A stretch of 20,911 nucleotides of DNA, from contig JBOGVZ010000086.1 in NCBI GenBank assembly GCA_050692985.1, positions 1 to 20,911 of the forward strand, read 5' to 3'. Of the stretch, positions 14,948-20,911 are shown in pieces. Made by a program: the position numbers and the translations under genes. The DNA comes from JBOGVZ01 sp050692985. Its GTDB lineage: Bacteria > Actinomycetota > UBA4738 > CALAEC01. Each line of letters opens with the position of its first letter. The stretch's first letter is position 1. The notes under the pieces were generated by a model that was not told where the DNA came from, searched no databases, and worked only from the letters and a program-made list of their open reading frames with translations.

Positions 14948-16900
14948 GTGAGCCGAACTGCAGCCGATGCCGTGGAGGCCGGACGTGAGGCCCTGGAGCG
15001 GCACGCCTGGGACGAGGCCTACGAGATCCTCAGTGAGGCCGACCGGCAGGGATCCCTCACCGGGGAGGGCCTGGAGCTGCTGGCCTCGGCGGCGTACTGG
15101 TCCGCGCACCCCGACGAGACCGTCGAGTTCCTGGAGCGCTCGTACGCCGCCTACCTGGAGGAGGGGAACCGGCGGGCGGCGGCCATGATGGCGTTCCGGG
15201 TCGGCGAGCAGCACGGTATGCGCATGGCCATGCCCCAAGCCCAGGGGTGGGCGGCCAAGGCCGTCCGCCTGGCCGAGGAGGACCCGGGATGGCCGGTCCA
15301 CGGCTGGCTGGCGTGGATGGGTGGGCTGCTGGCCTGGTTCCAGGGCGACTTCGACGGGGCCATCGCCAGCTATGACCAGGCCTTGGTGCTCGCCGATCGG
15401 ACCGGGGACCGAGACCTGCACGCGATGAGCCTCCATGACAAGGGACATGCGCTTTGCATCCTGGGAAGGGTCAGCGAGGGCATGGCCCTCCTGGACGAGG
15501 CCATGACGTCGGTCGTGGGGGGAGAGCTGGAACCACATGCGGCGGGCTACGTGTACTGCGGGATGATCGGCGTCTGCTCCAGACTCGGGGACTACGGGCG
15601 GGCGGCGGAGTGGACCGACGCCACCCTGCGGTGGTGCGAACGCCAGTCCGTCCCCGCGTTCCCCGGGGTCTGCCGGGTCCACCAGGCTGAGCTCATGCGG
15701 CTCCGCGGATCGTACGCAAAGGCCGAGGAGCAGGCCCGCCTGGCCTGCGAGGAGCTCCCCCTGTTCAACTTCGTCTCGGGTCTGGGTCCCGCCAACTACG
15801 AGATCGGCGAGGTGCGGCGCCGGATGGGCGACCTCGACGCCGCCGAGGACGCGTACGCTCGAGCCCACCAGTTCGGCCTCCACCCGCAGCCCGGGCTGTC
15901 GCTCCTCCGACTGGCCCAGGGGAAGCTCGAGGCGGCCGCCGCCGGGGTCCGTCAGGCGCTGGCCGAAGCCGGCGGGAACCGCTGCCAGCAGGTGCGGCTC
16001 CGGGCCGCCCAGGTCGAGATCGCCCTGACCGCGGAGGACCCGGAGACCGCGGCCTCGGCCCTGACCGAGCTCGAGTCCATCGTCGCCGAGTACGATTCCG
16101 TGACGCTCCACGCCATCGCCGCGGGCGCGCGAGGAGCGGTGAGGGCGGCCGGGGACGACCCGGCGGGCGCGATTCCCGACCTTCGGAGGGCCCAGCAGGC
16201 GTGGCAGCAGATCGAGGCACCCCACGAGGTTGCCGAGCTGCGGCTCCAGCTGGCCCACGTGCACCGGGCCCTCGGGGAGGAGGACGCGGCACGGATGGAG
16301 GCCCGGGCGGCCCGCGACACGTTCGAGCGGCTCGGGGCCCGGCCCGCCGCCGAGCGAGCAGCGGCGCTCCTCGGCGAGCTCGCACCTGCCCGTGGGCCGG
16401 CGGAGCGGGTCGGGCGGACGTTCATGTTCACGGACATCGTTCGGTCCACCGACCTGGTGGGCGTGATCGGGGACGAGGCCTGGGAGGACCTCCTGCGGTG
16501 GCACGACGGGACGCTCCGGTCCCTGTTCGCCTCCCACGGCGGCGAGGTCGCCCATCACACCGGCGACGGGTTCTTCGTGGCCTTCGAGGACGCCGGCGCG
16601 GCCCTCCGGTCCGCCATCGCCGTTCAGCGGGCCCTGGCCGAACACCGACGCGAGCACGGGTTCGCTCTTCAGGTGCGGATCGGCATCCACGCCGGCGAGG
16701 GCACCCGCCGGGGACAGGACTACAGCGGCGGCGAGGTGCACATGGCGGCTCGGATCGCCGCGCTGGCCGAGGGCGGCGAGATCCTGGCCAGCCAGGAGAC
16801 GCTGGCCCGGGCGGACGGGCTCACCGGGTCCGAGCCCCGCGAGGTCAGTCTGAAGGGCTTCGCGGAGCCCGTCCGGGTGGCCGCGATCGACTGGCGCTAG
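14948..16900 (+). CDS. Class III adenylate/guanylate cyclase with N-terminal TPR-like repeats
   Basis: This is a 650-residue soluble protein. Residues 10 to about 480 are Ala-rich paired helices of TPR type, for example ALERHAWDEAYEILSEADRQ near the start and FDGAIASYDQALVLADRTGD later. Residues 490-650 form a class III nucleotide cyclase domain: FMFTDIVRSTDLVG with metal Asp D496, GGEVAHHTGDGFFVAF with metal Asp D540, then VRIGIHAGEG, SGGEVHMAARIAAL and VSLKGFAEPVRVAAI. It would make cAMP or cGMP, with the repeat region probably binding a partner or other signal. This order is the reverse of the common actinobacterial cyclase-ATPase-TPR proteins, and no ATPase is present. The last four bases CTAG are shared with the stop of the convergent cyclase gene. 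GTG is chosen for the -10 hexamer six bases upstream and for the absence of a better start. Confidence 0.88.
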   Translation: MSRTAADAVEAGREALERHAWDEAYEILSEADRQGSLTGEGLELLASAAYWSAHPDETVEFLERSYAAYLEEGNRRAAAMMAFRVGEQHGMRMAMPQAQGWAAKAVRLAEEDPGWPVHGWLAWMGGLLAWFQGDFDGAIASYDQALVLADRTGDRDLHAMSLHDKGHALCILGRVSEGMALLDEAMTSVVGGELEPHAAGYVYCGMIGVCSRLGDYGRAAEWTDATLRWCERQSVPAFPGVCRVHQAELMRLRGSYAKAEEQARLACEELPLFNFVSGLGPANYEIGEVRRRMGDLDAAEDAYARAHQFGLHPQPGLSLLRLAQGKLEAAAAGVRQALAEAGGNRCQQVRLRAAQVEIALTAEDPETAASALTELESIVAEYDSVTLHAIAAGARGAVRAAGDDPAGAIPDLRRAQQAWQQIEAPHEVAELRLQLAHVHRALGEEDAARMEARAARDTFERLGARPAAERAAALLGELAPARGPAERVGRTFMFTDIVRSTDLVGVIGDEAWEDLLRWHDGTLRSLFASHGGEVAHHTGDGFFVAFEDAGAALRSAIAVQRALAEHRREHGFALQVRIGIHAGEGTRRGQDYSGGEVHMAARIAALAEGGEILASQETLARADGLTGSEPREVSLKGFAEPVRVAAIDWR

Positions 16901-18261
16901 CCGGTCGGCGAGGAAACCACGCGGTAGAGGCGCCAGCCGCCGGGGATTCCCTTGAGCTCGCGCTCCCCTCGATCCTCGAACTCGAGAGCGGCCCCGGCCA
17001 CCAGGTCCTTGACCGTCGATGACACCAGGACCTCGGACCGCTCGGCCAGCCCGGCCACCCGGGCACCGATGTGCACGGCGATCCCCCGGATCTCTTGGCC
17101 CGCGGACTCCACCTCGCCCGTGTGGAGCCCGGCCCGGATCTCGATGCCCAGGTCGCGAACCGCCACGGTCGCCGCCAGGGCGCACCGGATGGCCCGGATG
17201 GGCCCGTCGAACGTGGCCAGGAAGCCGTCGCCGGCCGTGTCCACCTCGCGGCCCCGGTACCGCCCGATCAGGGGGCGGATCCTGGCCCGGTGCGCATCGA
17301 GGAGCTCCCGCCACCGGCGGTCCCCCACCTCGGCCACCCGCTCGGTCGACCCCACGATGTCGGTGAACAGGATGGTGGCCAGAACCCGGTCGAGCTCGGC
17401 CTCCTGATCGCCGAGCTCCTTGACGAATCGCTCGGCCTCGTCCAGAAGCTCTTCCTGGTTGCCGACCCAGAACAAGTGGTCGCTCCCGGGGAACTCGGCC
17501 AACCGGGCGCCCGGGATCCGCTCCGCCAGCATCCGCGTTCCCTCGATCGGGAAGTCGGGGTCCTCGGTCCGTCCCAGGACCAGCGTGGGCGCGTGGATCG
17601 CCGGGAGAACGCCGCGAACGTCGATGTCCCGGTTCATCTTCGACAGGGCGATGGCAGCCCCCGGGCTCGCCGCCCGCCGCATGTATGAGGTCAGCCAGGT
17701 GATCAGCGGCTCGTCTTCGACCCTGGTCGGCGCGCCCCAGCTCCCCACGATCCACCGGGCGAGCTCGGGCGTGCCCCACGAGCGATCCATCCGGTCCAGG
17801 TAGTCGCGCCAGTACTCCTCCGTGCTCCCCCATGGGAAGTCGGGGGCCCATGCGAACCGCGCCGACGTCCCGAACAGGACCAGCCCCAGGGTCCGCTGCG
17901 GGTGCGTCGCCGCGAAGAGCATCGAGAGCGGCCCGCCTTCGGACACGCCGAAGACCACGGCCCGCTCGGAGCCGGCCGCGTCCATCACCGCCCCGATGTC
18001 GTCCATCCGGGTCTCGAACGTGGGGAAGTCGCTGTCGGAGACGCGGTCGGACAGGCCCACCCCCCGCTTGTCGAAGAGGATCAGACGGCTGAAGGAGGCC
18101 AGCCGGGACAGGAATCGGGCCAGGTCCGGCTCCTCCCACATGGCCTCAACGTTCGAGGTCCAGCCCATGACGAACACCAGGTCGAGCGGGCCCTCGCCCA
18201 CGACCTGGTAGGCGATGTGAGCCCCATCGGCGGTCTTCGCGTACTTCGTCTCCGGCCCCAC
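16897..18261 (-). CDS. Alpha/beta hydrolase-class III nucleotide cyclase fusion
   Basis: From the GTG at 18261 this is 454 residues. Residues 1-285 are an alpha/beta hydrolase: ETKYAKTADGAHIAYQVVGE, LILFDKRGVGLSDR, VVFGVSEGGP with nucleophile S107, VLGRTEDPDFP for the acid, and SDHLFWVGNQEE with H262. Residues 290-454 are a cyclase domain with ILFTDIVGSTERV (metal D301), EVDTAGDGFLATF (metal D345), IRAGLHTGEVE and IAVHIGARVAGLAE. This fusion is common in mycobacteria and relatives. The hydrolase part may sense or process a small ligand and control cyclase output. The frame opens at 18318 with ATG, but the family normally begins just before the ETKYAK block, and the GTG has GGGAG nine bases upstream. 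The TAG stop lies in the palindrome CTAG shared with the convergent cyclase. Both domains keep their key residues. Confidence 0.9.
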   Translation of the reverse strand: MGPETKYAKTADGAHIAYQVVGEGPLDLVFVMGWTSNVEAMWEEPDLARFLSRLASFSRLILFDKRGVGLSDRVSDSDFPTFETRMDDIGAVMDAAGSERAVVFGVSEGGPLSMLFAATHPQRTLGLVLFGTSARFAWAPDFPWGSTEEYWRDYLDRMDRSWGTPELARWIVGSWGAPTRVEDEPLITWLTSYMRRAASPGAAIALSKMNRDIDVRGVLPAIHAPTLVLGRTEDPDFPIEGTRMLAERIPGARLAEFPGSDHLFWVGNQEELLDEAERFVKELGDQEAELDRVLATILFTDIVGSTERVAEVGDRRWRELLDAHRARIRPLIGRYRGREVDTAGDGFLATFDGPIRAIRCALAATVAVRDLGIEIRAGLHTGEVESAGQEIRGIAVHIGARVAGLAERSEVLVSSTVKDLVAGAALEFEDRGERELKGIPGGWRLYRVVSSPTG

Positions 18262-18336
18262 GGCGCCAGTCTCCCGCCAGAGGTCGGATGGGGCAACACA
18301 GGCGCTCCGGATGTCCACGAGCTCGGCCTGGTGGGC

Positions 18337-18342
18337 TAGGGT
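18337..18342 (+). promoter_or_regulatory. Possible -10 box upstream of the M15-like peptidase gene
   Basis: TAGGGT sits 35 bases before GTG at 18378, so this transcript would have a leader. No clear -35 is seen. The same short region must also hold the promoter of the divergent hydrolase-cyclase gene. Confidence 0.3.
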
Positions 18343-18377
18343 GCAACCGACGAGCGAGGGTGACGGGTGGTGACGAG

Positions 18378-19052
18378 GTGACCACGGAACGGTACCGGGT
18401 GGGCATACCGGGCGGCCGGGTGGCGAAGAAGCGGCCGCTCGAGGAGACGGTCATGCTCCGGCGAGTCGAGGAGATCCTCTCGACCCACCCGGGGAACTGG
18501 CAGATCCGCAGGCGGGGCGACCCCGAGTGGTCGGGGGCCCGTGCGCAGGCGGCCACGCTCACACGTCTCGGCGAGCTGACCCGGCGGGGAGACGTCGGCG
18601 GGGCCTGGCAGTTCCGGCCGGTGGCCACCCCGGCGGCGATGTACGTGGTGCGCAAGATCGAGATGGCCCCGCCGGTGGTCGCGCCGACGGCCGGCACCGA
18701 GGCGCTCGCAGAGATCCACGTAGCGTACTTCGAGCGATTCCCCGCCCACGAATCGTGGGGCATCTTCAACTGCCGCCCCATCGCCGGCTCCGCGAGCTGG
18801 TCCCAGCACGCCTGGGGCAACGCCGAGGACTTCTCGGACGGCGGCGTCGCCGCCGAGGAGGCTGAACGGTGGTTCAACACGAACAAGACGAAGCTCCCGA
18901 TCGCCGAGCTGATCGGCCGGGGGAGGATCTGGACGAAAGCCCGGGCCACCGAGGGGTTCCGGGCGCTGTCGGCGAGCGCCCACCAGCACCACGACCACTG
19001 GCACGTCTCGGCTGACCCCCTGGGGGCCGGCACGCCCCCCTGCGCCCCCTGA
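18378..19052 (+). CDS. M15-like (VanY/extensin-type) metallopeptidase candidate
   Basis: This is a protein of about 224 residues. The C-terminal half has ESWGIFNCRPIAGSASWSQH, then AWGNAEDFSDGG and, near the end, SAHQHHDHWHVSADP. H..AWGNAxDF followed by HxDHWHVS has the H/D and H zinc-ligand pattern of M15 DD-/LD-carboxypeptidases and extensin-like domains. It could cleave peptide cross-bridges of peptidoglycan. No signal peptide is seen, so export or a cytoplasmic role is unclear. The first 100 residues (THPGNWQIRRRGDPEW and so on) are unrecognised. The start is uncertain: GTG at 18378 (VTTERYRVG) is preferred with a weak GAGGGTGA site upstream; GTG at 18360 is possible; the frame itself opens at 18288, before the TAGGGT box. 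The family assignment is from motifs only. Confidence 0.65.
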   Translation: MTTERYRVGIPGGRVAKKRPLEETVMLRRVEEILSTHPGNWQIRRRGDPEWSGARAQAATLTRLGELTRRGDVGGAWQFRPVATPAAMYVVRKIEMAPPVVAPTAGTEALAEIHVAYFERFPAHESWGIFNCRPIAGSASWSQHAWGNAEDFSDGGVAAEEAERWFNTNKTKLPIAELIGRGRIWTKARATEGFRALSASAHQHHDHWHVSADPLGAGTPPCAP

Positions 19053-19109
19053 CGAGGGCGGGCCCGACGACGGCCAATCCATCCGAGGCGCTGAGCCGTA
19101 TGTGTTTCG

Positions 19110-19664
19110 GTGAGGTCGCTCTCCGATGAGTCCCTGCTCGCCGGCCTGGCCTCGAGCGATCCGGACGGCTCGGCGGCGTTCGTGCGGCGATTCCAGGGTC
19201 GGGTCTTCGGCCTGGCCATGACCATCGTGGGGGATCCGAACATGGCGGAGGAGGTGGCTCAGGAGTCGTTCATGCGGGCCTGGCGGCACGCGGCCACGTT
19301 CGACCCCACACGGGGACGGGTGATCACCTGGCTCCTCGCCATCACCAGGAACGTCGCCGTCGACGCCCTTCGGATGCGCCGCCAGACACCGGTGGATCCG
19401 GACCTGCTGATCGGTCTCCGCGCGGACAGCCGATCCGAGCCCGAGGCCCAGGGGGTCCTGGCCGACGAGTCCCAACGTGTCCGGCTGGCTCTTGGCGGTC
19501 TCCCGGAGGAGCAGCGACGGGCCGTCCTCATGTCGGCCTTCTACGGACGGACCGCTCGAGAGATCGGGGATATCGAGGGGATCCCCCTCGGCACGGCGAA
19601 GACCCGGATCCGGACGGGGTTGCAGAAGCTGCGGGAGGCCTTCGAGGTGACCAATGACCGATAA
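19110..19664 (+). CDS. ECF-type RNA polymerase sigma factor
   Basis: This is a 184-residue sigma-70 factor with only regions 2 and 4. Region 2 runs from AFVRRFQGRVFGLAMTIVGD through AEEVAQESFMRAWRHAATFD to RVITWLLAITRNVAVDALRM (about residues 25-90). Region 4 spans LGGLPEEQRRAVLMSAFYGR and EIGDIEGIPLGTAKTRIRTG (about 130-180), the helix-turn-helix that reads the -35. The linker is short, as in ECF factors. It directs polymerase to a small regulon when the anti-sigma factor releases it. The GTG start at 19110 follows TATGTG by five bases, a weak leaderless-like arrangement. The stop overlaps the anti-sigma gene by 11 bases, the usual translational coupling of such pairs. It resembles the SigK/SigL-like groups that pair with zinc-binding membrane anti-sigmas, but I cannot name the group. 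Confidence 0.93.
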   Translation: MRSLSDESLLAGLASSDPDGSAAFVRRFQGRVFGLAMTIVGDPNMAEEVAQESFMRAWRHAATFDPTRGRVITWLLAITRNVAVDALRMRRQTPVDPDLLIGLRADSRSEPEAQGVLADESQRVRLALGGLPEEQRRAVLMSAFYGRTAREIGDIEGIPLGTAKTRIRTGLQKLREAFEVTNDR

Positions 19665-20355
19665 CCCGGCTCATCAGGAGACCCGAGCCCTGGCGGCCGA
19701 GCTGGCCATGGACGTGGCCACCGGGGTGGAACGGGGCCGAGCCCTGGCCCATCTGGAGGTGTGCCGGGAGTGCCGCTCGCTCGTCGCCGACATGGCGGAG
19801 GCGAAGGACGAGGTCCTGCTGCTGGCGCCCGAGCGAGAGCCCTCCGCAGGGTTCGAGACCAGGACCCTGACCCACCTGGCTCGCCTGTCACGGCCACCCA
19901 GGGGTCCCCGGTGGCGTCGGATCCTGTCGCTGTCGGTCGCCGCTTCGGTCGCCGCCGCCGCGGGAGTGGGGGGCGCCTGGCTGGCCACCCGCACCGACCG
20001 CCAGGCCGCGGACCTGTTCCGAACCGCGCTGGAACGGGCCGACGGAAAGTACCTGGGGGTCGAGGTCCTCCGGCGTCCGGACGGGACCCGTGTCGGTCAC
20101 CTGGCGGTGTACCTGGGCCGACCGTCGTGGATCTTCGCGGTCCTCGACGAGGGATCCCCGGTGGGGACGTTCGATGTCGAGATCGTCGGTCCCTCCGGCG
20201 ATCGCCGGCCCGCGGGGGTGCTCACGATCGAGACGGGCCGACGAGGCGCAGGGCTGGTGCTGCCGCCCGGCCTCGAACGCGTCGCCGCAGTGGTTCTCGT
20301 CCCCCGCGCCGGTGGAGACCCCCTGGAGGGCAGGCTCCCCGCTCCCGCGAGCTAG
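19654..20355 (+). CDS. Zinc-binding transmembrane anti-sigma factor
   Basis: This is a 233-residue protein. Near the N terminus, ALAHLEVCRECRSLVADMAE has the H-x3-C-x2-C motif of the zinc anti-sigma (ZAS) domain. One membrane helix (about residues 88-110, ILSLSVAASVAAAAGVGGAW) follows an arginine-rich stop (RGPRWRR). The outer domain of about 120 residues ends RVAAVVLVPRAGGDP and resembles the anti-sigma-K (RskA) C-terminal region. It should hold the upstream sigma factor at the membrane until an outside signal or redox change. ATG at 19654 overlaps the sigma stop (TAA 19662-19664) and has GAGGTGA four bases upstream inside the sigma gene. HLEVCREC lies near residues 32-39, as expected. Regulated proteolysis is likely from the family, but no site is seen. 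Confidence 0.88.
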   Translation: MTDNPAHQETRALAAELAMDVATGVERGRALAHLEVCRECRSLVADMAEAKDEVLLLAPEREPSAGFETRTLTHLARLSRPPRGPRWRRILSLSVAASVAAAAGVGGAWLATRTDRQAADLFRTALERADGKYLGVEVLRRPDGTRVGHLAVYLGRPSWIFAVLDEGSPVGTFDVEIVGPSGDRRPAGVLTIETGRRGAGLVLPPGLERVAAVVLVPRAGGDPLEGRLPAPAS

Positions 20356-20358
20356 CCG

Positions 20359-20385
20359 AAAAAGGGCGGCTCGATGCCCCCGCCC
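20359..20385 (-). terminator. Possible rho-independent terminator read on the minus strand
   Basis: GGGCGG (20364-20369) pairs with CCGCCC (20380-20385) around a 10-base loop, and A5 at 20359-20363 becomes a T5 tract after the stem on the minus strand. No minus-strand gene in this window would use it. In the plus direction there is no T tract. Confidence 0.3.
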
Positions 20386-20440
20386 GCGCAATCCCTTCGC
20401 GTCGCCGGCCAGTAGTACCGGGGACGTCCGGGCTCACCAC

Positions 20441-20448
20441 AGGAGGTG
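20441..20448 (+). promoter_or_regulatory. Strong ribosome binding site of the secreted protein
   Basis: AGGAGGTG is a near-perfect anti-SD match, six bases before ATG at 20455. It sets the start of the last gene and suggests high expression, unlike the leaderless genes nearby. Confidence 0.75.
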
Positions 20449-20454
20449 GTCTCC

Positions 20455-20911
20455 ATGGCAAGCATCGCCGTCCCGCTCCGTCCGCTCGTCCTCGCCGGCC
20501 TGGTCGGGCTCCTCGTGGCCGGGGGGGCGCAGGTGGCTCAGGCGCACCGGACCGAGCTGCAAGTGCAGATCGACTCCGACCAGTCGTCGATCACTCCCGA
20601 CGGCCGGTCGATGCGGTTCCACATCACCACCAAGTGCGACAGGAAGTGGACGATCGTCGAGGCCACCGTCAGTGTGACCCAGGCGCAAGCTTCCGGTGAG
20701 GGCCCCTTCACCCCGTCGTGCAACCGGCTGACGAACGGTGTGACGGTCACGGTGCCGGCGGTCCAGGGCACGTTCCAGACGGGCCCGGCCCAGGCGCACG
20801 TGGTCCTCGTCGTCGGGCAGGGCCCGAACAAGCGGGCCGAGGACTCGGGCAGCCTGAGGGTGCGGCCCAGCGTGTCGGCGTTCCTCGACGATACGGCGAC
20901 GCTCCAGGGCG
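20455..20911 (+). CDS. Secreted protein of unknown function, cut off by the window end
   Basis: An open frame runs from ATG 20455 to the window edge (152 codons, no stop). It starts MASIAVPLRPLVLAGLVGLL and continues VAGGAQVAQAHRTELQVQID, a typical Sec signal peptide (short charged start, hydrophobic core, likely cleavage after AQA). The mature part is Thr/Val-rich with RFHITTKCDRKWTIVEATVS and GPFTPSCNRLTNGVTVTVPA. It holds two cysteines that may pair, and predicted beta strands as in an Ig-like domain. The strong ribosome site at 20441-20448 and the 99-base gap after the anti-sigma gene suggest its own promoter or readthrough from the sigma operon. It could be a regulon member, but no ECF-type promoter is clear. 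I do not recognise a family, and the missing C terminus may hold an anchor. Confidence 0.8.
   Translation, partial: MASIAVPLRPLVLAGLVGLLVAGGAQVAQAHRTELQVQIDSDQSSITPDGRSMRFHITTKCDRKWTIVEATVSVTQAQASGEGPFTPSCNRLTNGVTVTVPAVQGTFQTGPAQAHVVLVVGQGPNKRAEDSGSLRVRPSVSAFLDDTATLQG

Noticed and set aside
12650..18139. Open frame of 1829 codons on the minus strand
   Set aside because: It runs antisense to the lipase and TPR-cyclase genes and out of frame through parts of the flanking minus-strand peptidase and hydrolase-cyclase genes. It has low-complexity Gly/Arg/Pro composition and no domain; long spurious frames are expected at this GC content.
18262..18318. Upstream ATG at 18318 as start of the hydrolase-cyclase
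   Set aside because: The extra 19 residues (DIRSACVAPSDLW and so on) do not match the family N terminus, while the GTG at 18261 has a GGGAG site and the family start.
1..20911. CRISPR arrays, tRNA or rRNA genes, insertion sequences and phage attachment sites
   Set aside because: I looked for regular repeats, cloverleaf ends, transposase motifs and flanking direct repeats and saw none I could support by eye.

Overview
The window is very GC-rich and tightly packed. Genes are separated by a few bases, overlap at start/stop codons, or share stop sequences when convergent. GTG and TTG starts are frequent. Several plus-strand genes begin 6-8 nt after a TAnnnT hexamer, as leaderless actinobacterial genes do. 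Gene content (LtrA, emfourin with protealysin-type M4 protease, alpha/beta hydrolase-cyclase fusion, ECF sigma with zinc anti-sigma) fits a soil-type, probably uncultivated Actinomycetota or a close high-GC relative. This is inference; no rRNA or tRNA gene is visible to place it.

Layout. 1-447 (-): C-terminal remnant of an AlkZ-like winged-helix protein with a frameshift. 448-3390 (-): operon of M4 protease, its emfourin inhibitor and an animal-type haem peroxidase (the peroxidase has a one-base frameshift). 3517-5207 (+): ltrA and a YdeI/OmdA-family gene, overlapping by ATGA. 5214-6314 (-): a two-domain peptidoglycan hydrolase (amidase_3 plus glucosaminidase). 6425-7123 (+): a papain-like cysteine peptidase candidate. 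7130-13428 (-): a three-gene operon of gingipain/caspase-like peptidase, ComEC-type MBL-fold hydrolase, and a 1253-residue CHAT-STAND ATPase with a transmembrane helix and extracytoplasmic Ig-like domains. 13539-14938 (+): an LCAT-like lipase/acyltransferase, frameshifted by one base. 14948-16900 (+) and 16897-18261 (-): two class III nucleotide cyclases, one with TPR-like repeats and one fused to an alpha/beta hydrolase, convergent on a shared CTAG. 18378-19052 (+): an M15-like peptidase. 19110-20355 (+): ECF sigma and anti-sigma factor. 20455 to the edge (+): a secreted protein, cut by the window end.

The best candidate for an undescribed system is 7130-13428. It puts two different caspase-fold cysteine peptidases, an MBL-fold hydrolase and a signal-transducing P-loop ATPase in one translationally coupled operon, with the ATPase spanning the membrane. 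The divergent lipase at 13539 and the convergent cysteine peptidase at 6425 may be accessory parts. A sensor-to-protease role in defence or regulated cell death is inference from family knowledge, not something the sequence proves.

Three genes carry single-base indels at or beside short G/C runs. Either the sequence has errors or these genes are decaying; this should be settled before those three are interpreted.
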